From: Streptomyces sp. CB01635
GTDB lineage: Bacteria; Actinomycetota; Actinomycetes; Streptomycetales; Streptomycetaceae
Length of the DNA: 64,000 bases
Assembly (NCBI RefSeq): GCF_002803065.1
Contig: NZ_NNBL01000003.1
Span: 765,461-829,460 of the forward strand
Reading direction: 5' to 3'
Below, one piece after another: positions 1 to 7,879 of the stretch. The notes under the pieces are model-generated. The model was not told where the DNA came from. It worked only from the letters and a program-made list of their open reading frames with translations, and searched no databases. How positions within the stretch are numbered: position 1 is the stretch's first letter; each line of letters starts with the position of its first letter. A program made the translations under genes and the position numbers.

Positions 1-5
1 ATCCT

Positions 6-44
6 CATGGGCAGTTAGCAGATTAGCCTGGCGAACTGCCCATG
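6..44. repeat. inverted repeat at left edge
   Basis: Perfect 11-bp arms CATGGGCAGTT (6-16) and AACTGCCCATG (34-44) separated by 17 bp. It lies downstream of the hydrolase gene on the minus strand, so it may be a terminator stem or an operator of a gene left of the window. There is no T-tract. Positions 45-118 hold no gene that I can support. Confidence 0.45.
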
Positions 45-118
45 TGGTTACCGTAAGGTTGCGCGGCGGTAAGGGCGCGCGGGACGGCGCGTGGTGGCCG
101 GTTTCCGGCGGTCGGTTG

Positions 119-1288
119 TCAGCCGAGAGCGTCGTACACGGCGCTGATCAGGGCCATCTTCCGCGGGTCGTCGGCGATGTGAGGGCCCATCCGGTTCATC
201 ACATAGCCCAGCGCGACACCCGACTCGGGGTCGGCCGAGCCGAAGGAGCCGCCGAAGCCGTCGTGTCCGACCGCGCGCGGGTTCGGCCCGTACGAGCCGT
301 TCGGCCCGCTCAGCCAGAGGCCGAGGCCCAGCTCCGTCTCGTGCGTGAACCCGGCGCCCAGGACCAGGTCGCGACAGCTGCCCTGACCCTCGCGGATCCG
401 CTCGGCGGCCTCCGGGGACAGGATCCGGTGGTCACCGGACCGGCCCTTGCCCGCGATGATTCCGTACAGCGCGGCGACGGCGCGCGCCGTGCCGTGACCG
501 TTGGCGGCCGGGATCTCGGCGGCGCGCCATGCCGCGGTGTTGGCCTCGGACGCGCCCGCGATCGGATTGGTCAGCGCGGCGAGGGCGGCCGGCGCCAACT
601 GGGCGAAGATCGCGGCCTGTTCGCTGTCGGCCTGCGCGCGCGGGTGCACCATCTCCGCCGCGCGGCCCGACTCCTTGTCCGGCAGTCCGATCGTGAAGTC
701 GATGCCGAGCGGGCCCGTCACCTCGCGCTCCAGGAACGCGCCCGGCAGCAGTCCGCTGACGCGCCGGACGACCTCGCCGACCAGGAACCCGTATGTCAGC
801 GCGTGGTAGCCGGAGACCGTGCCGGGTTCCCACCAGGGCTCCTGCGCCGCGAGCCGGGACGTGGTGAGCTCCCAGTCGAAGAGCTGCTCCAGGGAGTGCG
901 GCTCGCGCAGTCCGGCCAGCCCGGCGCGGTGCGACAGCAGATGCCGTACGAGGACGCCGTCCTTGCCGGCCGCGGCGAACTCCGGCCAGTACGCGGCGAC
1001 CGGCGCGTCAGGGTCGAGCAGGCCGCGGTCGATGAGGATGTGGGCGCACAGGGCGGTCGGCCCCTTGGTCGTCGACCACACGTTGACGACCGTGTCGCGC
1101 TCCCACGCGCGCGTGCGGGCCGCGTCGGCCCAGCCGCCCCACAGGTCGACGACGGGCGCGCCGTCGATGAGGACGGTGAAGGCCGCGCCCAGTTCGCCGC
1201 GCTCGTCGAAGTTCTCCTCGAAGGCGCCGCGGACGGCGTCGAAGCGCGCGTCGCAGTGTCCTTGGATGCCGGGCGCGTGCTGGGTCAT
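119..1288 (-). CDS. serine hydrolase, class C beta-lactamase / family VIII esterase type
   Basis: Predicted cytoplasmic serine hydrolase of the beta-lactamase (PF00144) fold, 389 aa. The nucleophile motif is Ser72-Thr-Thr-Lys75 (WSTTKG) and the second catalytic motif is Tyr161 in SGYHALTYG, the YxA-type form seen in family VIII carboxylesterases and EstB-like enzymes. There is no signal peptide, so an esterase or peptidase role is more likely than antibiotic resistance. I chose the ATG at 1288; longer in-frame starts would add about 39 residues unlike the family. It is divergent from a MarR regulator, and the spacer carries GTCGGT/ACCGAC repeats. The substrate is unknown. Confidence 0.85.
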   Translation of the reverse strand: MTQHAPGIQGHCDARFDAVRGAFEENFDERGELGAAFTVLIDGAPVVDLWGGWADAARTRAWERDTVVNVWSTTKGPTALCAHILIDRGLLDPDAPVAAYWPEFAAAGKDGVLVRHLLSHRAGLAGLREPHSLEQLFDWELTTSRLAAQEPWWEPGTVSGYHALTYGFLVGEVVRRVSGLLPGAFLEREVTGPLGIDFTIGLPDKESGRAAEMVHPRAQADSEQAAIFAQLAPAALAALTNPIAGASEANTAAWRAAEIPAANGHGTARAVAALYGIIAGKGRSGDHRILSPEAAERIREGQGSCRDLVLGAGFTHETELGLGLWLSGPNGSYGPNPRAVGHDGFGGSFGSADPESGVALGYVMNRMGPHIADDPRKMALISAVYDALG

Positions 1289-1323
1289 GACGTCTCCGTG
1301 GGCCGAAGCGGTGAGGCGGGGCG

Positions 1324-1367
1324 AGTCGGTATGGGGTCCGCAGAAGGTGAACATACCGACTGGTCGG
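1324..1367. promoter_or_regulatory. candidate operator upstream of the serine hydrolase
   Basis: AGTCGGTAT (1324-1332) and ATACCGACT (1353-1361) form a perfect 9-bp inverted repeat. The second arm is also part of the compact palindrome CCGAC-TG-GTCGG (1356-1367). Three GTCGG half-sites within 45 bp, 36 bp upstream of the hydrolase start, look like a TetR- or MarR-type operator. The adjacent MarR protein is the obvious candidate ligand, but this is inference. Confidence 0.45.
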
Positions 1368-1470
1368 ACCGGCGGGAAGAGGGGCGAGGCGGATGGTTTC
1401 ACCACGCCGGCCCGTCAGGCGAAATGCGGTGAAATTGCAAGGCTGCCTGTCGACCTTCTACGGTGAGGCC

Positions 1471-1917
1471 ATGCAGCGAGAAACCGCGGACGAGCCGCTC
1501 GCAGAACAGGTGGCCGCCGATCTGTCGGCCGTCGTCGGACGGCTGCTCAGGCGACTGCGCACCGCGTCGCCCGACAGCCTCCTCACCCCGACACAGCGGA
1601 CCGTGCTGGCGCGCCTCGACGGCGAAGGTCCCGCCACCACGGCCGCCCTCGCGCGCGCCGAGTACGTGCGGCCCCAGTCGATGCGGCTCACCCTGGCCGC
1701 CCTGGAGGAACAGGACTTCGTGGCGCGCACGCCCGACCCGGACGACGGCCGTCAGTCGGTCGTCGCCATCACGGAGAGCGGCCGGCACACCCTCGCCTCG
1801 GTCCGCGCCGCCAAGCACAGTTGGCTCGTCCAGGCCGTGGCCGGCGAGCTCGACGAAGCCGAACTGCGCACGCTCGCCGAGGCCACCGCGCTCATGGAGC
1901 GACTGGTGGAGAAGTGA
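1471..1917 (+). CDS. MarR family transcriptional regulator
   Basis: Winged-helix regulator of 148 aa. The central region (about 60-110) reads as a MarR helix-turn-helix (TTAALARAEYVRPQSMRLTL) followed by the wing DPDDGRQSVVAIT, which is diagnostic for the family. The flanking helices should form the dimer interface. The ATG at 1471 was chosen because upstream in-frame codons translate unlike MarR proteins. It is divergent from the serine hydrolase, an arrangement in which MarR proteins usually repress the neighbour and themselves. The ligand cannot be inferred. Confidence 0.88.
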   Translation: MQRETADEPLAEQVAADLSAVVGRLLRRLRTASPDSLLTPTQRTVLARLDGEGPATTAALARAEYVRPQSMRLTLAALEEQDFVARTPDPDDGRQSVVAITESGRHTLASVRAAKHSWLVQAVAGELDEAELRTLAEATALMERLVEK

Positions 1918-2023
1918 GCGGTACCGGGAACGGGCACCCCGCCTCCCGAAGTTGATCTAGGTATGGCATTCTCCTCCCCGAGCGTCGGCGGGCACCGGCC
2001 CGCCGGCAAGGGGAGGGGACATC

Positions 2024-2425
2024 ATGAAGACCCGAAACACCGTGATCAGAGCGCTCGCCACCGGTGCCTGCGCGATCGGCCTCGTCGCCGGCCTGCAGGG
2101 CCAGGCCTGGGCCGGAACGGTCACCATCTACGCGCCCAGCGGCGCGGGCAACGCCACCTGGAACGCCGATCCGGACGGCTCGATCCCCGGCGACGCGATC
2201 CGCGCCTGCGACACCAAGTCGGACGGCTGGGGCATCGAGACCGCGCTCGACTACAACTACGACGGCATCATGGACCGGCGCGTCGACACCCGCGGCCACA
2301 CCGCCGGTTACTGCAGCTCGTGGAAGGGCGGAGACCTCACCGAGGGCAGGACCGTCCGCATGTACGTCACCCCGGTCAGCGGATCCAGCTACGGCCCCTC
2401 GACGTACATCGACGTCACGGCCTGA
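2024..2425 (+). CDS. small secreted protein of unknown function
   Basis: 133 aa with a Sec signal peptide: basic N-terminus, hydrophobic core to about residue 25, probable cleavage after AWA at about residue 29. The mature part of about 100 aa is acidic, contains two cysteines (CDTKSDGWG and YCSSWKG) that could form one disulfide, and resembles the small extracellular proteins common in Streptomyces. A strong ribosome-binding site (AGGGGAGGGG) precedes the ATG. It stands alone and ends at a bidirectional hairpin. I do not recognise a family. Confidence 0.75.
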   Translation: MKTRNTVIRALATGACAIGLVAGLQGQAWAGTVTIYAPSGAGNATWNADPDGSIPGDAIRACDTKSDGWGIETALDYNYDGIMDRRVDTRGHTAGYCSSWKGGDLTEGRTVRMYVTPVSGSSYGPSTYIDVTA

Positions 2426-2443
2426 CACCCACACACGCCCTGA

Positions 2444-2471
2444 GCCTCCCCCGGCGTCGGCTGGGGGAGGC
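2444..2471. terminator. bidirectional terminator hairpin
   Basis: Perfect 9-bp stem GCCTCCCCC / GGGGGAGGC (2444-2452 and 2463-2471) with a 10-nt loop, placed between the convergent ends of the secreted-protein gene and the LUD gene. There is no U-tract, as is usual in Streptomyces. Confidence 0.7.
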
Positions 2472-2487
2472 CCCGTCAAGCGTCGGT

Positions 2488-3120
2488 TCAGAACCCGATC
2501 GCCTCGCGGAGCAGCAGGACGATTCCCTGGCCCGTGAGGGGTTGCGCGTTGAGGACCAGGAGCTGGTTGACGGAGCTGGGCTGTCCGTACACCTCCAGAG
2601 CGCGGGCGGTTTCGAGCGGGAGGGCGTGTTCCTCGAGGCGGCGCAGCGCGGTGTCCAGGTCGGGCACCACCTTCTGCGCCCCGACGACCCAGATCGCGCG
2701 CCCGGCGCCACCGGCGTACGCGGGCAACTGGCTTCCGCTCGCCGAGGCCACCACGAGGGAGCCCGTCTCGGTGAGCGCGGCGACGCTGCCCACGACGACG
2801 TCCGGGACAGCGATGAGGCGCCGGATGTCGTCCGCCTCGGCGGCCCGGTCCATGGTCACCGCGCGGGGCTTGACGGCCGCCCGGTACCGGCCGCTGGTGT
2901 TGATGTCGTCGTCGATGCCGGACAGCCGCAACGTCTCGCTGGCCGCGGTGAACACGCTGGCGTCCTCCGGGATCAGCTCCTGGACCCGGGTCCGCGCGGC
3001 GCCGGCGTCATCGAGGATCTCGACGGTGAAGCGGTGCGCCGCCAGCGCGGCGGCCGCTCGCTCCAAGCGGTCCGCGGGCGCCGGGCCGGTGAACGGCGTG
3101 GTCGGAGTCGAGACGGTCAT
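2488..3120 (-). CDS. LUD domain protein (LutC/YkgG family)
   Basis: 210 aa single LUD domain (PF02589), the family of LutC of L-lactate utilisation and many stand-alone homologues of unknown reaction. Family-like segments are the VFTAASETLRLSGI and VPDVVVGSVAALTETGSLVVAS blocks. No cysteine-rich Fe-S domain is present, so it is LutC-like rather than LutB-like. The ATG at 3120 overlaps the stop of the upstream SnoaL gene by ATGA, so the two are translationally coupled. The pair probably depends on the ECF41 sigma factor transcribed in the other direction. The substrate is unknown. Confidence 0.8.
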   Translation of the reverse strand: MTVSTPTTPFTGPAPADRLERAAAALAAHRFTVEILDDAGAARTRVQELIPEDASVFTAASETLRLSGIDDDINTSGRYRAAVKPRAVTMDRAAEADDIRRLIAVPDVVVGSVAALTETGSLVVASASGSQLPAYAGGAGRAIWVVGAQKVVPDLDTALRRLEEHALPLETARALEVYGQPSSVNQLLVLNAQPLTGQGIVLLLREAIGF

Positions 3121-3584
3121 CGTGCCTCCTGAGCAGCGTGGATGTCCCCGGCCGGAGCCGAGCCCGTCAGCGGGGTGGTGTCGAAGTACCGGATCTCGTA
3201 GACCCGTTCCGTGAACCTCCAGCCTTCGTCGGTGCGGCGGTAACGGTCGTGGTAGATCGCGTAGTTGAGGCCCTGGAAACCGCTTTGCATGCGCGCGATC
3301 TCCTGCATGTAGGCGCGGCCGGTCGCGGTGTCGCCGTCGATCCGGATCACGCCCGGATGCGTGTTCTGCACGAAGAAGTCCCACTGGGCCTGGAGCCGCT
3401 CGCCCCCGGTGCGGATCTCCTCCCGGCCGTTCATCTCGATGGGCACGTCGGGCATCCGCAGCACGCCGTCCTCCGTGAACAGGGACGCGAGGCGGGCGCG
3501 GTCGCGCATCATCGCCGCGTCGGTGAACTCACCGCGCAACGCCTCGATCTCGACGCGGTCGGCAATCGCTTGAAAGTCGGTCAT
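3117..3584 (-). CDS. SnoaL-like / NTF2-fold protein
   Basis: 155 aa NTF2-like alpha+beta barrel of the SnoaL_4 type. It has an N-terminal helix pair with RARLASLFTEDGVLRM, a GREEI loop, and C-terminal strands around RYRRTDEGWRFTERVYEIRYFDTTPL. Such proteins act as small-molecule cyclases, isomerases or binding proteins. It is the first gene of a two-gene operon with the LUD protein (ATGA overlap). GGAGGAA lies just upstream of the ATG. The leader from the predicted ECF41-type promoter (3614-3638) would be only about 20-25 nt. The neighbouring sigma factor carries the same fold at its C-terminus. Confidence 0.85.
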   Translation of the reverse strand: MTDFQAIADRVEIEALRGEFTDAAMMRDRARLASLFTEDGVLRMPDVPIEMNGREEIRTGGERLQAQWDFFVQNTHPGVIRIDGDTATGRAYMQEIARMQSGFQGLNYAIYHDRYRRTDEGWRFTERVYEIRYFDTTPLTGSAPAGDIHAAQEAR

Positions 3585-3613
3585 CGGCTTCCTCCGTTCC
3601 GTATACCTCGTAC

Positions 3614-3638
3614 GACAACGCAGCCCTCCGGAATGTGA
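3614..3638 (-). promoter_or_regulatory. predicted ECF41-type promoter of the SnoaL-LUD operon
   Basis: Read on the minus strand this is TCACA (3638-3634), 16 nt, then TGTC (3617-3614). It resembles the ECF41 target promoter as I recall it (TGTCACA, 16 nt, CGTC). The first 18 nt are identical to the divergent sigma-factor promoter, which creates a perfect inverted repeat. The transcription start would fall about 20 nt before the SnoaL ATG. Confidence 0.6.
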
Positions 3639-3672
3639 GGCGACGCGAACGACGTCACATTCCGGAGGGCTG
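3621..3672. repeat. 18-bp perfect inverted repeat between ECF41 and its presumed target
   Basis: CAGCCCTCCGGAATGTGA (3621-3638) and its exact reverse complement (3655-3672), 16 bp apart. Each arm carries the -35 region and first half of the spacer of one of the two divergent promoters. The identity runs well beyond the -35 element, through ATTCCGGAGGGCTG. Confidence 0.9.
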
Positions 3673-3679
3673 TCTCGTC
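3655..3679 (+). promoter_or_regulatory. predicted ECF41-type promoter of the sigma-factor gene
   Basis: CGTCACA (3653-3659), 16 nt, CGTC (3676-3679). It differs at one base from the ECF41 consensus as I recall it and has the expected spacing. It lies about 50 nt upstream of the sigma-factor ATG, which suggests autoregulation. Confidence 0.6.
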
Positions 3680-3729
3680 AAAGAGATGGAGGGCAGTGAC
3701 GAGGCCGAGGCAAGGGAGTGCGCGACACC

Positions 3730-4710
3730 ATGGCCAACCGAACCGACACGGCACACGGCCACGCCGATCCGGGCCTGAGCGCGATCATGAGCGAGCGGCG
3801 CCAGCTGATCAATCTGGCGTACCGGCTCCTCGGCTCGCTGGCCGATGCCGAGGACGTCGTGCAGGAGACGTTCGTCCGCTGGTACGCCATGGACCGGCCG
3901 CAACGCGACGCCATCGAAGCACCCGGCGCCTGGCTGACCAAGGTGGCCAGCCGCATCTGCCTCAATCTGCTCGGCTCCGCCCGTGCGCGCAGGGAGCGCT
4001 ACGTGGGCGAGTGGATCCCGGAGCCGCTTCCGGAACGCCGGGAGTGGACCGACGGCGTCACGGCGGACCCGGCGGACCGGATCACACTCGACGAGTCGGT
4101 CGACATGGCGTTCCTCGTCGTACTGGAATCCATGACGCCGGCGGAACGCGTCGCCTTCATCCTTCACGACGTCTTCCGCTACGCGTTCGCCGAGGTGGCC
4201 GAGATCGTCGGCCGTACGCCGGCGGCCTGCCGCCAACTGGCCTCCTCGGCCCGCCGCCGCATCCGCGCTTCCCAGGCTCCGGCCGGGCCGACGACCGCGC
4301 AGGCCGGCATCGTCCGGGAGTTCAAGCAGGCCTGGGCGGCGAAGGACGTGAGCGCCCTCGTGGGCCTGCTCGATCCCGACGCCACCGTGATCGCCGACGG
4401 CGGGGGCCTGGTCGGCGCCCTGCGACGGCCGGTCACGGGTCGCGAACGGGTCGCCCACGCCTATCTCAACGTCGCCCGCCTCGCACCCGACCAGACACTG
4501 CTGGAGCGTACGGTCAACGGCCGGCCCGGCCTGGTCGCCCAGCAGGACGGCGTCACGGTCACCGTGTTCGCGTTCCGCGTCGCCGGCGACCGGATCACCC
4601 ACATCTGGGCGGTACGCAATCCGGAGAAGCTCCGCCCCTGGACAGAGGGTGACCGTGGCGGGGCCCGTGTGTCAGCGGGACGCCGCGGGGACTTGCCCGT
4701 CGGACGGTGA
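3730..4710 (+). CDS. ECF41-group RNA polymerase sigma factor with fused SnoaL domain
   Basis: 326 aa. Sigma region 2 spans about 17-85 (LINLAYRLLGSLADAEDVVQ) and region 4 about 125-180. A C-terminal SnoaL_2 domain (about 190-305) replaces a separate anti-sigma factor. The three ECF41 signatures are recognisable: WIPEP at 95-99, DGGG at 223-226 and NPEKL at 297-301. In this group the C-terminal domain controls activity. I chose the ATG at 3730, with AAGGGAG 11 nt upstream; a GTG at 3718 overlaps that site. The 3' end overlaps the convergent nanT-like gene by 39 bp. The likely target is the divergent SnoaL-LUD operon. Confidence 0.92.
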   Translation: MANRTDTAHGHADPGLSAIMSERRQLINLAYRLLGSLADAEDVVQETFVRWYAMDRPQRDAIEAPGAWLTKVASRICLNLLGSARARRERYVGEWIPEPLPERREWTDGVTADPADRITLDESVDMAFLVVLESMTPAERVAFILHDVFRYAFAEVAEIVGRTPAACRQLASSARRRIRASQAPAGPTTAQAGIVREFKQAWAAKDVSALVGLLDPDATVIADGGGLVGALRRPVTGRERVAHAYLNVARLAPDQTLLERTVNGRPGLVAQQDGVTVTVFAFRVAGDRITHIWAVRNPEKLRPWTEGDRGGARVSAGRRGDLPVGR

Positions 4711-6156
4711 CGTCGCCGTCTCCGGCGCCGCTTCGGCGAGGTGGTCGACGGTGCCGTCCGGGTCGGTGAGGCGGTTCAGGCGGCCCGGTATGTCGAAGCC
4801 GACCAGCAGGACCACGATCACCGTGCCCGCAAAGGTCAGCACGGCCAGGGCGCGCCCCAGGTCCATGCCCGCCGCGAGATGCGCGCCGAGCACCGGTGCG
4901 ACGGCTCCGCCGAGCGCACCCACGTTGTACGTGAACCCCAGCGCGGCGGCGCGGTTCTCGGTGGGGAAGTGGCCGCCGATGTACCGGGGCAGCAGCCCGG
5001 AGATGCCGAAGCTGGTCGCCTGGAGCACGAAGAGCAGGACGCCGAGCAGCAAAAGGTCGTCGCGCACCGCGAACACCGGGAAGACGAAGACCAGCGAGGC
5101 GAGCAGCGTCAGCGCGTACGCCTTCTTCGTGCCCATCCAGTCCCCGGCGAAGCCCGCGAGCCAGCAGCCCGCCATCGTGCCGAAGCCCGCGAAGTACAGC
5201 GCGTCGGTGACCTGTCCCGGCGAGTAGCCCAGCTCGGTCTTGAGGTACGTGGGCAGCAGCGCCTGGATCGGCCACGAGTACAGGAACGCGAAGAAGATCG
5301 TCACGATCATCGACACATAGAGCAGCCAGCTCTTGCGCCCGCCCAGCTGCACGGCGAACGCGATCAGCGCCACCGCGGCCACGACGGACAGCGCGGGCAC
5401 GAGCCCGTCGCCGACGGGCGTGAAGATCGCGAACAGCGACACGGTGGCGGCCACGGCGAGGACGACGTTCACCGTCGCCCTGGCGGGCGTGGCGAACAGC
5501 GGCCGGAACGGGTTCGGCCGCTCCTTCTCCGACTGCCTGCCGACCGACTCGCTCCAGTCCGCCGCCTCCGGCAGCGCCCGCCGCATCCACAGCGCGACAA
5601 CGATCGGCACCAGGCCCACACAGAACATCCAGCGCCAGCCCAGCGTGGGCACGACCCAGTTGTAGACCTGTGCGGCGAGCACCGAGCCCATCGAGAAGCC
5701 CGAGATCAGGAACCCGCTGGCCCGGTTGCGCACGCGCGTGGGCCAGCTCTCCATGACGTACGTGGCGCTGGCGCTGTACTCGCCGGCCATGCCCATCCCG
5801 ATCGCCAGACGCGCGACGAACAGGCTCGTGTAGTCCCAGGCGAAGCCGCACGCGAACGTGCCCAGGGAGTACAGCAGGATGCTGAGGACCATCGAGAGTT
5901 TGCGGCCGTACCGGTCGCCGAGCGCGCCCAGGACGGCTCCGCCGAGCCAGCGCGTGATGAACGCGCCGGAGATCAGGCTCGCGGCCTGCACGGTGCTCAG
6001 GCCGAACTCCGAGCTGATCTCGGTCAGCACCAGGGTGATCAGGACGAAGTCGAACCCGTCGAGGACGTAGCCGATCCAGGCGGCGAAGAACGCCTTCCAC
6101 TGGGGGCGGCTCACCTCGCGGTACCAGGGGAGCGGTGGCTTGGCTGTGGTGTGCAC
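4672..6156 (-). CDS. nanT: MFS transporter, NanT-like (sialic acid:H+ symporter)
   Basis: 494 aa MFS permease of the sugar/metabolite:H+ symporter type, with about 12-14 membrane segments and the loop motif GALGDRYGRK after helix 2. The N-terminus (WYREVSRPQWKAFFAAWIGYVLDGFDFVLITLVL) is typical of NanT-like carriers. Predicted role: import of free sialic acid. GGAG lies 6 nt before the GTG start. It is the last gene of the sialic-acid operon, 78 nt after nanE, with no separate operator visible. The assignment rests on fold plus context; substrate specificity within this family is broad. Confidence 0.85.
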   Translation of the reverse strand: MHTTAKPPLPWYREVSRPQWKAFFAAWIGYVLDGFDFVLITLVLTEISSEFGLSTVQAASLISGAFITRWLGGAVLGALGDRYGRKLSMVLSILLYSLGTFACGFAWDYTSLFVARLAIGMGMAGEYSASATYVMESWPTRVRNRASGFLISGFSMGSVLAAQVYNWVVPTLGWRWMFCVGLVPIVVALWMRRALPEAADWSESVGRQSEKERPNPFRPLFATPARATVNVVLAVAATVSLFAIFTPVGDGLVPALSVVAAVALIAFAVQLGGRKSWLLYVSMIVTIFFAFLYSWPIQALLPTYLKTELGYSPGQVTDALYFAGFGTMAGCWLAGFAGDWMGTKKAYALTLLASLVFVFPVFAVRDDLLLLGVLLFVLQATSFGISGLLPRYIGGHFPTENRAAALGFTYNVGALGGAVAPVLGAHLAAGMDLGRALAVLTFAGTVIVVLLVGFDIPGRLNRLTDPDGTVDHLAEAAPETATSPSDGQVPAASR

Positions 6157-6234
6157 GATTACTCCAGGATGCCGGAAGGACTCACCGTCGAGTCCCGTCT
6201 GCGGTGTGGGGTGCGGTACGGCCTGTGGGGGGAA

Positions 6235-6927
6235 CTACGTACAGGGGAGTGCGGCCGCGAAGCGTGAGGTCAGCGCGGTGGGCGCGGTGATCGCGGTGCC
6301 GACGACGACGCTGTGAGCGCCCCGCGCGAGCGCCAGCGCGGCCTCTTCGGGGGTGCTGATACGGCCTTCGGCGACGACCGGGACGTCCACCGTGGCCGAG
6401 AGCGCGGCGACCAGTTCGAGGTCGGGGCCGTCCTGGCGGGGGGAGCCGGGAACGTAGCCGGACAGCGTCGTGGACACGAGGTCCGCGCCGGCGGCGGCCG
6501 CGGCGACGCCCTCGTCGAGGGTCGCCACATCGGCCATCACCAGGGCCCCGGCGGCGTGCACCGCGGCCACGATGTCGGCGAACGTGCCGCCGTCGGGCCG
6601 GGGGCGCGCGGTCGCGTCGGCCGCGACGATGTGGGCGCCCGCCTCGGCGACGGCCAGGGCGTGCCGGACGGTCGGCGTGATGTAGACGCCGGTGTCGCCG
6701 TCCTTCCACAGCCCGATGAGCGGCAGGTCGACGGCGGCGGAGATCGCGGCGACGACCTCGGGTTCGTTGGCCCGGATCCCGGCCGCCCCGCCGGCCGCGG
6801 CGGCCCGCGCCAGCCGTACGAGGGTGTCGGTGTCGCGCAGGGGATCGCAGGGCGGCGCCTGACAGGAGACGATCAGCCGGCCCTTGAGCAGGTCGGCGAC
6901 GGGGGACGAGGGCGCGGGGTCGTTCAT
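6235..6927 (-). CDS. nanE: N-acetylmannosamine-6-phosphate 2-epimerase
   Basis: 230 aa (beta/alpha)8 protein that converts ManNAc-6-P to GlcNAc-6-P. Family landmarks are IVSCQAP near the N-terminus, GLWKDGD (about 93), DATARPRP (about 125), ADVATLDEG (about 147), STTLSGYV and AEGRISTPEEA, and the phosphate-binding end VVGTAITAP. GGAG is 6 nt before the ATG. It is 22 nt after nanK, and the order A-K-E-T follows the pathway. GlcNAc-6-P deacetylase and GlcN-6-P deaminase are not in the window and must lie elsewhere. Confidence 0.93.
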   Translation of the reverse strand: MNDPAPSSPVADLLKGRLIVSCQAPPCDPLRDTDTLVRLARAAAAGGAAGIRANEPEVVAAISAAVDLPLIGLWKDGDTGVYITPTVRHALAVAEAGAHIVAADATARPRPDGGTFADIVAAVHAAGALVMADVATLDEGVAAAAAGADLVSTTLSGYVPGSPRQDGPDLELVAALSATVDVPVVAEGRISTPEEAALALARGAHSVVVGTAITAPTALTSRFAAALPCT

Positions 6928-6949
6928 CGAGGACTCCAGGGAGGGGTGT

Positions 6950-7879
6950 TCAGGACTGCGGCGGCGCGTGCAGCGGCACCTGGGAGGGCAGGCGCGCGGC
7001 GCCGATGACGGCGGCGTCGGCCCCGAAGAGGGGCCTGGAGGGCCGGAGGCGAGCCAACGGCGGCATGAGTTCGGAGGCGAACGCCTCGGTCAGCGCGTCC
7101 CAGTAGAGCGGCCCGATGTGGGGCACTCCGCCGCCGACGACGACCCGGTCCGGCCCGAGCGTGTTCGCGAGACCGCCCAGGACCCGGCCCGCGGCGACCG
7201 CGCCCGTCACGATCGCGCGCACGGCAGGCTCCTCACCCGACGCGGCCCGCTCGGCCACGGTCTCCAGGCGTTCCAGGGGCCGGCCCGTGAGCCGCCCGTA
7301 CAGCGCGGCGATCCCGGGCCCCGAGGCGACGGCTTCGAGGTGGCCCGTGCCGCCGCAGGTGCACGGCAGCCCCGCCGCTTCCGGACTCGGCACATGGCCG
7401 AGGTGGCCCGCGATGCCCGCGGTTCCGTGCACCATGCGCCCTCCCACGGCCACCGCGCCGCCGACACCGGTGCCGATCGCCGCGTAGACGAGGGACGCGC
7501 CCGCGCCGGCGGCGGCCAGTTCGGGGGCCGCCGTCGCGCGTACGTCGTTGTCGCACGCCACCGGGAGTCCCGTACGAACCGCGAGACCGGCGGCGAGCGC
7601 CGTGCCCGCCCAGCCGCGGATCGAGTGGGTGGCGCTGGTGACCCTGCCGGTCACAGGGTCGATCACCCCGGCCGCCGCGACCCCGAGTGCGCCGGGCCCT
7701 GTGCCGCCGTCGACCGAGCGGGCCGCGTCGGCGAGCGCGTCGAGCACGGCGCCGGGTCCGTCGGCGGCGGGCGTGGGCCGGGTGTGCCGGGCCAGGACCG
7801 TGCCGTCCGGGGCCACGAGCGCGGCGGCGATCTTCGTGCCTCCGAGGTCGAGGCCGATCGCGGGACCCGTGACCGTCAT
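6950..7879 (-). CDS. nanK: ROK family N-acetylmannosamine kinase
   Basis: 309 aa ROK sugar kinase that should phosphorylate ManNAc released by the lyase. The ATP loop is IGLDLGGTKIAAAL at the N-terminus, with the second half signature GTGVGGAVAVGGRMVHG. The catalytic Asp is in CDNDVRA. The zinc site reads GH...CTCGGTGHLE, so the third cysteine of the usual CxCGxxGCxE is histidine. The ATG at 7879 overlaps the nanA stop (ATGA), indicating translational coupling. Some ROK proteins are repressors, but there is no N-terminal HTH here, so kinase is the better call. Confidence 0.9.
   Translation of the reverse strand: MTVTGPAIGLDLGGTKIAAALVAPDGTVLARHTRPTPAADGPGAVLDALADAARSVDGGTGPGALGVAAAGVIDPVTGRVTSATHSIRGWAGTALAAGLAVRTGLPVACDNDVRATAAPELAAAGAGASLVYAAIGTGVGGAVAVGGRMVHGTAGIAGHLGHVPSPEAAGLPCTCGGTGHLEAVASGPGIAALYGRLTGRPLERLETVAERAASGEEPAVRAIVTGAVAAGRVLGGLANTLGPDRVVVGGGVPHIGPLYWDALTEAFASELMPPLARLRPSRPLFGADAAVIGAARLPSQVPLHAPPQS

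Noticed and set aside
6..44. Inverted repeat at the left edge as a transposon end
   Set aside because: No transposase, no target duplication and only one such repeat; a terminator or operator is simpler.
44..1432. Long plus-strand open frame opposite the serine hydrolase
   Set aside because: Arg/Gly/Ala-rich translation without motifs; it exists because high-GC antisense strands lack stops. The minus-strand frame has SxxK and YxA motifs.
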